A program made the position numbers and the translations under genes. Positions 1 to 8,401 of a stretch of 64,000 bases of DNA are shown piece after piece (position 1 is the first letter of the stretch; every line of letters begins with the position of its first letter). The DNA comes from Nitrospirales bacterium (GTDB lineage: Bacteria > Nitrospirota > Nitrospiria > Nitrospirales > UBA8639). The notes under the pieces were generated by a model that worked only from the letters and a program-made list of their open reading frames with translations, ran no database searches and had not been told where the DNA came from. The stretch spans positions 1-64,000 of the forward strand of contig JAJDBM010000012.1 in assembly GCA_029261355.1 (NCBI GenBank), given 5' to 3'.

Positions 1-630
1 TTGCCAGCCTGATGGAAGTGGGACTGAGGCCTTGCTGCCTTTACGGGTGATCCATTGGAATACTTTGTTCATTTCACTGCGTTCAGCAATATTCAATGTC
101 AAATTACAGTCTTGGGCCACGTAATCAAGGACTTGCTGGAATTTGCCATCTTTCCACAATTGTGGAGCCACTGATCCATCAATGTCCTCAGGTTTACTGA
201 GGCCAAGGGCCTTGCCGGCAGCATTGAGTCCGACGCCAAACCCTTTTTCGCAGAAGATATGAAACAGAATGTCAATATGGGTTCGTGCCAATTGCCGACA
301 CTCATCCCAACGATTGGATTCTTCAGCCAAGATGTCAAAGTCAAACCCGAGTCCGTTGAGTGTGACTATATTGTATCCGTTTTCTGTTTGAGTCTGGAGG
401 TAATCAACGAATGCAGAGAGGTCTTGTTGAGTCATCTGGGGGGCTGGAGTACCGTCTGGGTCACGAGAATAAAATAGTTGGGCCGATTCTTCTTGACTGG
501 CCCAGGTTGCGGCGCAACAAATACCCAATGGGCGATGGGCTAAGAGTTCACCGAAGTCTTCTGGAAGAATTTTAGCAGTTTCAATATCAAAAGCGAGATA
601 CTTGCGGTTGTACATTGATTGTTGTTCCAT
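1..630 (-). CDS. predicted DEDD-type 3'-5' exonuclease (3' end outside window)
   Basis: Open reading frame that runs off the left edge; 210 codons are visible. Seen: an N-terminal FDIET (D15, E17), NGLGFDFDIL near residue 92 with the second acidic residue, and YVAQD near residue 170 (Y170, D174). These match the acidic residues of DnaQ/PolB-like exonucleases, which remove nucleotides from 3' ends using two metal ions. It most resembles the stand-alone PolB-exonuclease-like proteins rather than a polymerase subunit. The start at 630 has GGAG about 9 bases upstream. An in-frame ATG at 645 would add five residues but has no ribosome site. It is divergent from the cobalamin operon. The biological substrate is unknown. 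Confidence 0.75.
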   Translation of the reverse strand, partial: MEQQSMYNRKYLAFDIETAKILPEDFGELLAHRPLGICCAATWASQEESAQLFYSRDPDGTPAPQMTQQDLSAFVDYLQTQTENGYNIVTLNGLGFDFDILAEESNRWDECRQLARTHIDILFHIFCEKGFGVGLNAAGKALGLSKPEDIDGSVAPQLWKDGKFQQVLDYVAQDCNLTLNIAERSEMNKVFQWITRKGSKASVPLPSGWQ

Positions 631-714
631 GGTGAGTGGCTCCATGTCGTAGTTAAGATTCAATATTGTAAAGGACCGTAGGAGTATCTGTCATTTAATA
701 CCTTATTCATTGTT

Positions 715-738
715 TGTATCATTAAAGATAAGGATACA
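715..738. promoter_or_regulatory. inverted repeat TGTATC-N12-GATACA upstream of cobalamin operon
   Basis: Two perfect 6-base arms (715-720 and 733-738) lie in the short gap between the divergent exonuclease gene and the first cobalamin gene. The position suits an operator. The gap is too short for a full cobalamin riboswitch and none was recognised. The role is inferred from position only. Confidence 0.2.
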
Positions 739-764
739 GACGATGACCTCGTGAGGAGAAACAC

Positions 765-1370
765 ATGCGAATATCAAAAGTGTATACACGAACGGGCGAT
801 GCCGGAAAAACTCGGTTAGCTGGTGGTCAGGAAGTGTGGAAGGATTCATTGCGGGTTGAAACCTATGGGACGGTTGACGAATTGAACTCGGTCCTTGGTC
901 TCGCCCGAGTTTTTAATAGTGATGAAGGAAAAACTGGAGACGCAGTCACTCGTTTAGAGAGGTCATTACACTGGATTCAAAATAAACTCTTTGATCTGGG
1001 GGGCTTATTGGCCACAGCCCCTGGTGAGACATTTAAGAACATGCCAACTGTGACAGCAGAGCATGTTCAGCGATTGGAAACCATGATTGATGAATGGCAA
1101 GAAGATCTTGAACCGCTGAAGGAGTTTATTTTACCGGGAGGAGGGAAAGTCTCCGGCTTTCTTCATCAAGCCCGCACGACTTGTCGACGAGCGGAGCGAC
1201 TATGTGTAGCACTTGCCCGTGAAGAGGAGGTGGACGAACACCTCGTAAAGTTCTTGAATCGGCTCAGTGATGCGTTGTTTGTATTAGCGAGATGGGTCGC
1301 GAAAACACAAGACGAACCCGAATACTTGTGGGAGCGAGAATTGGAAACAGAGGGAAATAGTAACACCTAA
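765..1370 (+). CDS. PduO-type cob(I)alamin adenosyltransferase
   Basis: 201 residues, the usual length of the PduO-type family. The enzyme moves the adenosyl group of ATP to cob(I)alamin or a cob(I)amide to make adenosylcobalamin. Seen: the N-terminal nucleotide-binding segment TRTGDAGKTRLAGG (about residues 8-21), DELNSVLG, and the signature FILPGGGK near residue 125 followed by the arginine-rich helix ARTTCRRAER. A GAGGAG ribosome site sits about 9 bases before the ATG. It is the first gene of the cobalamin operon; cobU follows after about 100 bases. The family is well recognised. The symbol is left empty because cobO, cobA and pduO are used inconsistently for it. Confidence 0.92.
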   Translation: MRISKVYTRTGDAGKTRLAGGQEVWKDSLRVETYGTVDELNSVLGLARVFNSDEGKTGDAVTRLERSLHWIQNKLFDLGGLLATAPGETFKNMPTVTAEHVQRLETMIDEWQEDLEPLKEFILPGGGKVSGFLHQARTTCRRAERLCVALAREEEVDEHLVKFLNRLSDALFVLARWVAKTQDEPEYLWERELETEGNSNT

Positions 1371-1470
1371 AACGAGACAGGTGAAGATCGCCAATCGTCG
1401 AGAATGATCTTACGGTTCACCATCTGAACGGTGTCAAATCATCAGAGCACTCCTAAAAAAATGGATTCAT

Positions 1471-2058
1471 ATGACACGCATACAGACAAAGAAGAAAAAG
1501 ACATCTTCCCTGACAAAGAAGCCTTTGGCTCAAGTCAATCAGAAAAGTGAATTAATTTTTATTGTAGGGGGCGCTCGATCAGGGAAAAGTAGTCATGCCC
1601 TAAAGCTGAGTCGAGCCTTGAAACCACGAGCCTTTATCGCCACGGCAGAACCCTTGGACAAAGAAATGGATCGGCGGATTAAGAAGCATCAACGCAGTCG
1701 TCGCGGAGCCTGGGACACAGTTGAAATTCCTATACAGATGGCTCCATGGTTTCGAAGCTGTGGGAAGAACTACCAAGGCGTGGTTGTTGATTGTTTGACT
1801 TTGTGGCTGAGCAACATATTTGGCGATAAGGCCCTTTGCAAGAAGTTTCCTTCCTTGTTGAAGGAACTATTGCTGGCTGTTCGTGAGGTTCCAGGTCGAG
1901 TGATTGTGATTAGTAATGAGTTAGGACTCGGCATTGTTCCAGGTGATTCGGGGACTCGAGAATTCCGAGATCTTGCTGGCCGGATGAATCAACAGGTGGC
2001 CGCTGCTGCCGATGAAGTGTATTTTGTGGTAAGTGGTCTCCCAATGCGATTGAAGTGA
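1471..2058 (+). CDS. cobU: adenosylcobinamide kinase / adenosylcobinamide-phosphate guanylyltransferase
   Basis: 195 residues. CobU phosphorylates adenosylcobinamide and then adds GMP to give adenosylcobinamide-GDP, the substrate of CobS. Seen: after a lysine-rich N-terminal extension of about 27 residues, the P-loop GGARSGKSSHA, then FIATAEP, a DCLTLWLSN segment carrying the Walker B aspartate, VISNELGLGIVP, and RDLAGRMNQQVA near the C-terminus. This is the usual order of CobU motifs. The basic extension (KKKKTSS) is longer than in enterobacterial CobU, so the true start could be internal. It lies between the adenosyltransferase gene and cobT on the same strand. The assignment is firm. Confidence 0.93.
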   Translation: MTRIQTKKKKTSSLTKKPLAQVNQKSELIFIVGGARSGKSSHALKLSRALKPRAFIATAEPLDKEMDRRIKKHQRSRRGAWDTVEIPIQMAPWFRSCGKNYQGVVVDCLTLWLSNIFGDKALCKKFPSLLKELLLAVREVPGRVIVISNELGLGIVPGDSGTREFRDLAGRMNQQVAAAADEVYFVVSGLPMRLK

Positions 2059-2147
2059 CTGGTTTTCAGTAGTGAATTCCTTCCTCGTCTTATTAAGGGA
2101 GAGGGCTGAGCTAAATCTAATTATTTGAGTATGAACTCTGAACTAAA

Positions 2148-3221
2148 ATGAATATTGATTCAATTATTAAGAAAATCGAACCAGTAAACCAGAATTTGAT
2201 TACACAGGCTCAAACGAAGCTTGATCGGCTGACAAAACCAGTTGGGAGTTTGGGACGTTTGGAAGACCTGGCTGCGCAGTACGTAGCGATTTCAGGGAAC
2301 GTGAATCCGACTTGTCCCAGGCCTCGGGTGCTGACGCTAGCTGCAGATCACGGCGTGGTGGCAGAGGGGGTGAGTGCCTATCCCAGCTCTGTGACCGCAC
2401 AGATGGTGGCCAACTTTCTTCATGGGGGTGCGGCGATTAATGTGTTGGCTCGTCAGGTTGAGGCTGATGTTCACGTAGTGGATATGGGCGTTGCTAGCAA
2501 CCTTGAAAACCTAACAGGGTTGGTTCATCGTAAAATTGCATTTGGCACGAAGAATATGGCTTTAGGGCCTGCGATGTCGCGCGATGAAGCGCAACGATCA
2601 GTGGAAATTGGCATTGAGTTAGTTGAAGAAGCGTTTACTGATGGTATTCGTGTGTTGGCAACAGGAGAAATGGGCATCGGTAATACGACTTCGAGTGCGG
2701 CGATTACTGCTGTGATGACGGGGCGACCCATATCCGAAATTACAGGGAGAGGTACTGGTGTTGATGATGAAGGATTGTGCAACAAGGTGAGAGTCATTGA
2801 GCAGGCTCTTTCTGTGAATAACCCCAATGCCAATGATCCGCTTGACGTACTTTCCAAAGTTGGAGGGTTTGAAATTGGCGGATTGGTGGGAGTCATACTT
2901 GGTAGTGCGGCCTGTAAGATTCCTGTTGTGCTTGATGGCTTTATTACTGGGGCCGCAGCTGCTCTTGCTGTTGGGATTGCTCCAGCCTGTCGTGAATATA
3001 TGATTGCCTCTCATCAGTCAGCCGAGGTTGGCCATCGTGTGTTGTTGGACTATATCGGGATTCGTCCCTTGCTGGATCTCAATCTTCGTCTTGGCGAGGG
3101 AACGGGTGCCTGTTTGGCCATGAACCTCCTGCAGTCGAGCATTCTACTCTTGACCCAAATGGCTACATTCGAACATGCAGGGGTGGATGAAGCTGTCACG
3201 AGTACATTGGATTCAGTGTGA
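2148..3221 (+). CDS. cobT: nicotinate-nucleotide--dimethylbenzimidazole phosphoribosyltransferase
   Basis: 357 residues, close to the standard CobT length. CobT activates the lower-ligand base (typically 5,6-dimethylbenzimidazole) to its alpha-ribotide, which CobS then joins to adenosylcobinamide-GDP. Seen: LTKPVGSLGRLEDLA near the N-terminus, AADHGVVAEGVSAYP, the glycine-rich GEMGIGNTTSSAA near residue 173, and the C-terminal LRLGEGTGA with the glutamate expected to be catalytic. The stop overlaps the GTG start of cobS (GTGA), so the two are probably translationally coupled. No lower-ligand synthesis gene (bluB or bza) is in the window, so the base used cannot be inferred here. Confidence 0.95.
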   Translation: MNIDSIIKKIEPVNQNLITQAQTKLDRLTKPVGSLGRLEDLAAQYVAISGNVNPTCPRPRVLTLAADHGVVAEGVSAYPSSVTAQMVANFLHGGAAINVLARQVEADVHVVDMGVASNLENLTGLVHRKIAFGTKNMALGPAMSRDEAQRSVEIGIELVEEAFTDGIRVLATGEMGIGNTTSSAAITAVMTGRPISEITGRGTGVDDEGLCNKVRVIEQALSVNNPNANDPLDVLSKVGGFEIGGLVGVILGSAACKIPVVLDGFITGAAAALAVGIAPACREYMIASHQSAEVGHRVLLDYIGIRPLLDLNLRLGEGTGACLAMNLLQSSILLLTQMATFEHAGVDEAVTSTLDSV

Positions 3222-3985
3222 AGGTGATGTGGTTGTCGTTTTCACTCGCCTGGAACTTTCTGACGATTATTCCATTGCCGTTTAGTCGGCAATCCCATGT
3301 GAAGCCACAGATGTTAGCGGCTTCGTTTGGATGGTATCCATTTGTTGGGTTTTTGCTTGGGACGATATTAGTGTTGAGTGATCGTCTCTTATTGTCTGTC
3401 ATCTCAGAACCAATGACCAACATGTTGTTGGTGACGATTCTCGTCGTCTTAACCGGGGCGCTCCATCAAGATGGATTGGCTGATACGATTGATGGTTTGG
3501 CAGGGGGAAAAGATTCAACGCATCGATTGACGATCATGCGTGATAGTCAAATCGGCGCCATCGGCGCCACAGGGCTTATTCTTGCGCTCGGATTACGGTA
3601 TGCCGGTTTAAGTAGTCTTCCTCCGGGGGGGCGAGAGTTCCTATTGCTATGCTTGCCAGCTCTTGGCCGATGGTCCATGGTGGTTGGGGCCTGGAAGGTC
3701 TCGTACCCGCGACCAGAAGGGGGAGTGGCCTTGGCATTTATTCAGTATATCTCTGTTCGTGATGTCATCATGGCCACGATGATCTTAGCCATGGGCCTGA
3801 TGTGGGCCTTGCACCCGATGAAAGCCGTCCTTCTTATGTTTGCAATGGTAGCCATGATTCGATTCATCGTATGGGGTGCTACTCGTTTGTTTGGAGGTGT
3901 GACTGGTGATGCCCTTGGTGCGGTAAATGAAGTGACAGAAATTGCCTTTCTTCTCTGTGCTCCATGGTTGGTGAACCACATATGA
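3218..3985 (+). CDS. cobS: adenosylcobinamide-GDP ribazoletransferase (cobalamin synthase)
   Basis: 255 residues, integral membrane protein. CobS joins adenosylcobinamide-GDP with alpha-ribazole or its phosphate, the last assembly step, at the inner membrane. Seen: the signature HQDGLADTIDGLAGG near residue 84, followed by RDSQIGAIGATGL, and several hydrophobic segments between about residues 35-70 and 170-250. The GTG start at 3218 overlaps the cobT stop as GTGA. An in-frame ATG at 3227 is the alternative start. The small CWC protein gene begins 16 bases after the stop. The assignment is firm on motifs and on operon context. Confidence 0.94.
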   Translation: MKVMWLSFSLAWNFLTIIPLPFSRQSHVKPQMLAASFGWYPFVGFLLGTILVLSDRLLLSVISEPMTNMLLVTILVVLTGALHQDGLADTIDGLAGGKDSTHRLTIMRDSQIGAIGATGLILALGLRYAGLSSLPPGGREFLLLCLPALGRWSMVVGAWKVSYPRPEGGVALAFIQYISVRDVIMATMILAMGLMWALHPMKAVLLMFAMVAMIRFIVWGATRLFGGVTGDALGAVNEVTEIAFLLCAPWLVNHI

Positions 3986-4001
3986 ATGAGGGTGGATCAC
4001 G

Positions 4002-4223
4002 ATGAAACGGCGTATTCCAAAGACGTGTGAACGTTGTCAACAAGATTTCATTTGTGGGCTCTTTGGCTGTTGGTGTGGCGAATTGCCTATTACGGATGAG
4101 CAATATGTAGAGATTTCTGAACGTTACCATGAATGCCTCTGTTCTTCATGTCTGGCCGAACTGTCTGGGAGACCACTCTCCCCAGATATCATCAAACTGA
4201 GTGCTCCCATTATTGAAACATGA
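4002..4223 (+). CDS. small cysteine-rich CWC-type protein inside the cobalamin operon
   Basis: 73 residues with nine cysteines in three clusters: CERC near residue 9, then CGLFGCWCGELP at about 18-29, then the CLCSSC segment near 45. The CWCGELP centre matches the cysteine-rich CWC family, for which no function is established and which probably binds a metal. Its stop overlaps the cbiB start (ATGATG at 4220), and it begins 16 bases after cobS, so it is clearly part of the operon. Whether it works in cobalamin assembly or only shares the transcript is unknown. An in-frame product with good family resemblance makes it very likely a real gene. Confidence 0.8.
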   Translation: MKRRIPKTCERCQQDFICGLFGCWCGELPITDEQYVEISERYHECLCSSCLAELSGRPLSPDIIKLSAPIIET

Positions 4224-5167
4224 TGGTGACGTTGAAAGTTTTGGTTGCATGTGGTCTCGATGTGGTGTTTGGAGATCCACGGTGGTTTCCTCATCCAGTT
4301 AGACTAATGGGGATGATGGCCCATGGGTTTGAACGTCTCGCCTTACGAGTATTTAGAAGTAGGTCTGGGCAGTATGTCGCAGGAGTCTTTTTGGCCCTAG
4401 GTTTGCCTGCTCTGTTCTACTTCAGTACTGACTGGATGATTCAAACGGTGACGGAGATCAATGCATGGACTGGCCATATTCTATGGATACTTTTGGGCGC
4501 GACTACGCTAGCGGGGCGAGATTTGGCCGATCATGCGAATCATGTCTCTCGTGCATTGCAGGAAGGGTCGCTGGATAACGCACGTCAAGCGGTTTCGCGT
4601 ATCGTCGGTCGAGATACGGTGAATCTTTCAGAGCCCGACGTGATTCGCGCCACAGTTGAAACCGTTGCGGAGAGTACCTCTGATGGCGTGATTGCGCCAT
4701 TGGTGTATTTGGTGATTGGCGGTCCACCCTTGGCGTTAGCCTATAAGGCGGTGAATACGTTGGATTCCATGATTGGGCATCGAACAGAGACCTATCAATA
4801 TTTTGGATGGGCAGCGGCACGATGTGATGATGTGCTGAATTGGGTGCCTGCTCGGTTGAGTGGCCTGTGTCTTGTCATGGCTGGAGGGCTACGACATGGG
4901 ACTGGCCTTCATGCTTGGACTATCTTTCTTCGTGATGGAGGTAATCATGCCAGTCCCAACAGTGGACGGCCAGAAGCGGCCATGGCGGGGGCCTTGCAAG
5001 TGCAACTTGGGGGGAGCAGCTCATACGACGGTGTTGCGGTGACACGTCCTTTGATTGGTGATCAACGACAATCATTAACACGGACCCATATCTCGTCTGC
5101 GATAGAATTGATGGCTGTTGCCTCTGTGTTGGCACTCATTATTCTTCTTGTGATTGTGTGGCTATGA
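4220..5167 (+). CDS. cbiB: adenosylcobinamide-phosphate synthase
   Basis: 315 residues, membrane protein. CbiB attaches aminopropanol or its phosphate to adenosylcobyric acid. Seen: near the N-terminus DVVFGDPRWFPHPVRLMG, typical of the family, then hydrophobic segments at about 55-75 and 80-100, SDGVIAPLVYLVIGGPP near residue 155, the KAVNTLDSMIGHR motif, and a C-terminal membrane helix. Start ATG at 4220 overlaps the end of the CWC gene; the stop overlaps the next start as ATGA at 5164. The gene is called cobD in some genera, which clashes with the decarboxylase that follows. Assignment is firm. Confidence 0.94.
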   Translation: MMVTLKVLVACGLDVVFGDPRWFPHPVRLMGMMAHGFERLALRVFRSRSGQYVAGVFLALGLPALFYFSTDWMIQTVTEINAWTGHILWILLGATTLAGRDLADHANHVSRALQEGSLDNARQAVSRIVGRDTVNLSEPDVIRATVETVAESTSDGVIAPLVYLVIGGPPLALAYKAVNTLDSMIGHRTETYQYFGWAAARCDDVLNWVPARLSGLCLVMAGGLRHGTGLHAWTIFLRDGGNHASPNSGRPEAAMAGALQVQLGGSSSYDGVAVTRPLIGDQRQSLTRTHISSAIELMAVASVLALIILLVIVWL

Positions 5168-6288
5168 AGTCTTCTCCTGTTCATGGGGGCAATATTTACG
5201 AGATTGCCAGTTCGCAAGGCCGTTCGATTCATCGAGTACTTGATTTTAGCGCCAGTATCAATCCCCTTGGTTTATCACCTGTGGTACGTCGTGCAATTCG
5301 ACAGGCAATTCCTTTTGCCGTTCATTATCCTGAGATTGAGTCGCTGTCATTGCGGAGACAGTTGGCGAGAATCCATAAAATTTCTGAAGGTTGCCTTGCC
5401 ATAGGCAATGGGTCGGCTGAACTCATTTCTCTCATCCCTCGTGCCCTACATGTTCGTCATGGTCTCGTGATTGGTCCGACTTTTGTGGAATTCGAACGGG
5501 CGTTGACGCAAGCACAGGCACGTTGTACCTATGTGCTGGCTCAATCTGACAGTGACTATACTCCACCTATTGACGAAGCCTGTACCCTACTTGATCAGCA
5601 GACAGGAATCCGACGATCAAAGAAACAGAGTATTGATAGTCCAATTGATATCGTTTTTCTCTGTCATCCCAATAGTCCAACGGGGCAAGTGATATCGCGA
5701 GCACAATTCCATCAATTATACGAATCGGTTCAAAGAGCCGGCGCCTGTCTCATCGTGGATGAAGCATTTATTGATTATTGTGTCTCACGTTCAGTGCTTA
5801 GGAAGGTCGGTACGATGGCTGGTCTTTTCGTCCTTCGAAGTTTTACGAAATTCTTTGCCATTCCCGGTCTTCGTATTGGTTATCTCGCAGGGCCGGAAAA
5901 AGAAGTGAGTACCATTCGTTCGCTGCTTCCGCCATGGTCGGTGAATATCGTGGCATCTGCCGCAGCTGAGGCGGCAGTTCAAGATAAGGCGTATCAACGT
6001 CAATCCGTGACGTTCATGAATATCGAACGAAAACGATTTCGAGCAGGGTTACAAGTCTTGCCATATGTTCAACGTGTCATTCCGTCTTCAGCCAATTTTC
6101 TCCTAGTGCAATTATCCAAAGATTATTCTGTCGCACGAATGGTTCAAGAGCTGTGCGAAGAGGGACTTGTGATTAGAGACTGTCAGAATTTCCCTGGAAT
6201 CGACGTTCCTACCATACGTTTAGCTGTTCGTCTTCCCAAAGAAAACGATCGATTGTTGAAGGCTTTGAAGCGACAACCACGACAATGA
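5164..6288 (+). CDS. cobD: threonine-phosphate decarboxylase (PLP-dependent, CobD/CobC type)
   Basis: 374 residues from the ATG at 5164, which overlaps the cbiB stop as ATGA; a GTG two codons earlier (5158) is possible. The family makes (R)-1-amino-2-propanol phosphate from L-threonine phosphate for CbiB. It is related to histidinol-phosphate aminotransferase. Seen: HGGNIYEIA and FSASINPLG near the N-terminus, CHPNSPTGQ near residue 165, VDEAFIDY near 200, and SFTKFFAIPGLRIGY near 230, whose lysine binds PLP. Context next to cbiB favours the cobalamin role over histidine synthesis. The stop overlaps the cbiZ start. Confidence 0.9.
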   Translation: MKSSPVHGGNIYEIASSQGRSIHRVLDFSASINPLGLSPVVRRAIRQAIPFAVHYPEIESLSLRRQLARIHKISEGCLAIGNGSAELISLIPRALHVRHGLVIGPTFVEFERALTQAQARCTYVLAQSDSDYTPPIDEACTLLDQQTGIRRSKKQSIDSPIDIVFLCHPNSPTGQVISRAQFHQLYESVQRAGACLIVDEAFIDYCVSRSVLRKVGTMAGLFVLRSFTKFFAIPGLRIGYLAGPEKEVSTIRSLLPPWSVNIVASAAAEAAVQDKAYQRQSVTFMNIERKRFRAGLQVLPYVQRVIPSSANFLLVQLSKDYSVARMVQELCEEGLVIRDCQNFPGIDVPTIRLAVRLPKENDRLLKALKRQPRQ

Positions 6289-7001
6289 AGGTATGCATCC
6301 CTGCATTATGGCGAAGCTCATTTCGAGTTATCGACCGTACGCTTGTTGTTGCCTTTCCATCGTCTCGTCGTATCATTTCGTCTGCGGTTCATGGTGGGGG
6401 AATCGTGCGTGCAAATGGGATTCTTAATCATCAAGTTCTCACTAGAAAATCTCTTGCAGAGAGTGATCGTGCAAAGGATCCAAGTCGGTACCTTGGTGAG
6501 CTGGCCACACGAGTTGGAATATCTGGTCGATGTGTTGGATTAATGACTGCGGTGGATATGCGCTGTCTCGTCCTGAAACGTGTTGCATCAGAGGGGTTCT
6601 GGATCGAGGGATTCTTTACTGTTGGAGTGATGAACGCGGTTCGCGCGGGTGATCCAATAATGACGGAGCCTCCAAAGAATAGGAAGCCTCATATTGGCAC
6701 CATTAATATCATATTGATCATGAATGCACGCCTCAGCTCAGCAGCCATGGTCAATGCTGTGGGTGTGGCCACAGAGAGTAAAACGGCGATGTTGTTGGAT
6801 GAAGGCATCATGAATATGTCGGGAACCCATTTGGCGACGGGAACCGGGACGGACGTGGTGGCTGTTGTCTCAGGTCAAGGCCCCTCTTGTCGATATAGTG
6901 GCACGCATACCAAAATTGGTGAACTCATTGGTCTAGTCGTGTCTGAAGGTGTTAAGGAGGGACTGAAAAAGAACAGGAGGTGGAAAAAGAGGCAGAAATG
7001 A
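6285..7001 (+). CDS. cbiZ: adenosylcobinamide amidohydrolase
   Basis: 238 residues. CbiZ cleaves the aminopropanol arm from adenosylcobinamide (and pseudocobalamin-type corrinoids in some bacteria), giving adenosylcobyric acid that CbiB can use again. Seen: SSAVHGGG near residue 33, VGLMTAVDM near 84, TVGVMNAVRAG near 113, GTINIILIMNARLSSAAMVNA from about 141 (family core), and ATGTGTDVVAVV near 185. The C-terminus is very basic. The start ATG overlaps the cobD stop (ATGA). It is the last gene of the operon and faces the minus-strand CheY-like gene. CbiZ is common in archaea and sporadic in bacteria, so acquisition by transfer is possible. Confidence 0.88.
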   Translation: MKVCIPALWRSSFRVIDRTLVVAFPSSRRIISSAVHGGGIVRANGILNHQVLTRKSLAESDRAKDPSRYLGELATRVGISGRCVGLMTAVDMRCLVLKRVASEGFWIEGFFTVGVMNAVRAGDPIMTEPPKNRKPHIGTINIILIMNARLSSAAMVNAVGVATESKTAMLLDEGIMNMSGTHLATGTGTDVVAVVSGQGPSCRYSGTHTKIGELIGLVVSEGVKEGLKKNRRWKKRQK

Positions 7002-7158
7002 TTATTCGGCATAACTCGAAAATAAATAGCTGTCTTGTCTTGGCCGATGAACAGAATATGAGACGATGGGCCTGGTGGGGGGGGAGAAGCTGCGCTGCGC
7101 TCCATGCTATGTCATAAGGAACGGATTTTTAAACGACTGATTATGGTGAGCGAATCTC

Positions 7159-7524
7159 TTAGCGCGACAGTATTCGATCGATAGCTAAAGAAAGCTCTTC
7201 GAGCATAACTGGCTTACCTAAGATTCCTTTCACCTGCTCTTGAGATGCCAATTGTTTAACTTCTTCCGTAAGGTGTCCAGTCATAATCAGTACTGGAATT
7301 TTTTGAAAACTTGGATGTTCCTGCAGGGCAATCAAAAATTGAAAGCCATCCATGATCGGCATGTCGATATCGGTAATAATCAAGTGAATGTGATGTTCTT
7401 GTAATATGGTGAGGGCCTCAACTCCTTGAGTGGCTGTATAGCATGTGTATTTTTTATAGAGCAGATATTCTTGAAAAAAAAGTCGATTGGAATAGTCATC
7501 TTCCACGAGAAGGATCGTCCCCAT
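7159..7524 (-). CDS. single-domain CheY-like response regulator
   Basis: 121 residues forming only a receiver domain. Seen: the acidic pair in LLVEDDY (about residues 5-11), phospho-acceptor aspartate in IITDIDMP near residue 53, the threonine in MTGH near 81, and the lysine in LGKPV near 103. All residues needed for phosphorylation and switching are present. With no output domain it would act by protein contact, as CheY or a phosphorelay shuttle does. No histidine kinase is adjacent in intact form, so its partner is unknown. It is transcribed towards cbiZ. Confident for the domain, not for the pathway. Confidence 0.9.
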   Translation of the reverse strand: MGTILLVEDDYSNRLFFQEYLLYKKYTCYTATQGVEALTILQEHHIHLIITDIDMPIMDGFQFLIALQEHPSFQKIPVLIMTGHLTEEVKQLASQEQVKGILGKPVMLEELSLAIDRILSR

Positions 7525-8059
7525 TTATGTGTCTCCAGGTTATTTGATATATGGTGTATGGGTTTCAATCTAGTGAATTCACACGGACGTGCCATTTTCT
7601 GAAATTTCATCATTGTCAACTGAGGGGGGTAGGCAAGCATAATGGAGGCACCGAGTTGACTGGTGTTCTCGATGGTCTCTATGCCCTTCCCTTCTATTTT
7701 TGATTTTCTTTCGTTCTTCTGAATGTCCGAGCCCAGTCGTTTTTTTGACATGGTGATGCCATATAATTTTGAAATTTTTTCTGACTGATAGTTTCTCCAG
7801 GGGGGGGGTAATTGGAGAAGGGTGTGGTCAATGCTGTTGCTCGTGGATGTGGAGATGTATCCCTGTCCTGTTGTCATTCATATCGGGGCATTTTTCGTTT
7901 GTCTAAATTTGGTCTCTCGAGTAACGGACAACGTTACAATTTGAAGTTTCATAATACTCATGATAGGTTTAACAAAATTGGTCGTATTTATTAACTAGGC
8001 ACCTATTTGTCAGGGAGGAACCTTTTGGTGCAAATTATGGAAAGTAAAGGAGAAAGTTT
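7525..8059. other. gene-poor stretch with a nine-base G run
   Basis: No gene could be supported. A minus-strand open frame (7380-7877) crosses it and overlaps the CheY-like gene in another frame; its product has no recognisable motif, so it is not called. A run of nine G lies at 7800-7808 and another of eight or nine G at about 7076-7083. The stretch just before 8060 carries the ribosome site of the HxlR gene. Confidence 0.5.
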
Positions 8060-8383
8060 ATGGCAAGTCGTCCGAGTGCAATTCATATAGTTCAAGATGT
8101 GGTCGGTTGTAAATGGATGCTCGACATCATTGAGGGTGTTCGTAACAATGTGAGGCGGCCAGGTGCCATGGCTAAAAATATTCAAGGGGTTTCCACTAAA
8201 GTGCTCAACGAACGATTAATTAAATTAGTCGCATTTGGAATTCTTCAAAAACAGGTCTATCCTGAAATTCCTCCTCGAGTCGAATATGAAGTGACGAAAT
8301 TGGGGAGCCAGTTTTTCCCAATTCTTGACCTTATTAATAAGCTACAAGATGAATTAGATCATGGTAAGTTCAGCATGAATTAG
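8060..8383 (+). CDS. HxlR-family winged-helix transcriptional regulator
   Basis: 107 residues. HxlR regulators are small dimeric DNA-binding proteins that often control neighbouring detoxification or redox genes. Seen: VVGCKWMLDIIEGV (the family's G-KW-ll-iL element) at about residues 13-26, GVSTKVLNERLIKLVAFGIL for the recognition helix and wing at about 42-61, and VEYEVTKLGSQFFPIL near 73. The ribosome site AAAGGAG lies upstream of the ATG. The last residues are altered by a 26-base tandem duplication: without it the frame would end in FSNASI rather than FSMN. Its target is not evident because the next genes are pseudogenes. Confidence 0.85.
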   Translation: MASRPSAIHIVQDVVGCKWMLDIIEGVRNNVRRPGAMAKNIQGVSTKVLNERLIKLVAFGILQKQVYPEIPPRVEYEVTKLGSQFFPILDLINKLQDELDHGKFSMN

Positions 8384-8401
8384 ATCATGGTAAGTTCAGC
8401 A
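8351..8401. repeat. 26-base tandem duplication at the 3' end of the HxlR gene
   Basis: The unit starting gaattagatcatggtaag occurs at 8351-8376 and again from 8377, with 25 consecutive identical bases. Because 26 is not a multiple of three, the second copy changes the reading frame and creates an early TAG stop. It looks like a recent slippage event. Confidence 0.9.

Noticed and set aside
646-764. Cobalamin riboswitch before the cobalamin operon
   Set aside because: The gap is only about 120 bases and I saw no B12-box-like sequence.
7380-7877. 165-codon minus-strand open frame overlapping the CheY-like gene
   Set aside because: It shares about 145 bases with a certain receiver-domain gene in another frame, has no recognisable motif or ribosome site, and crosses a G9 run.
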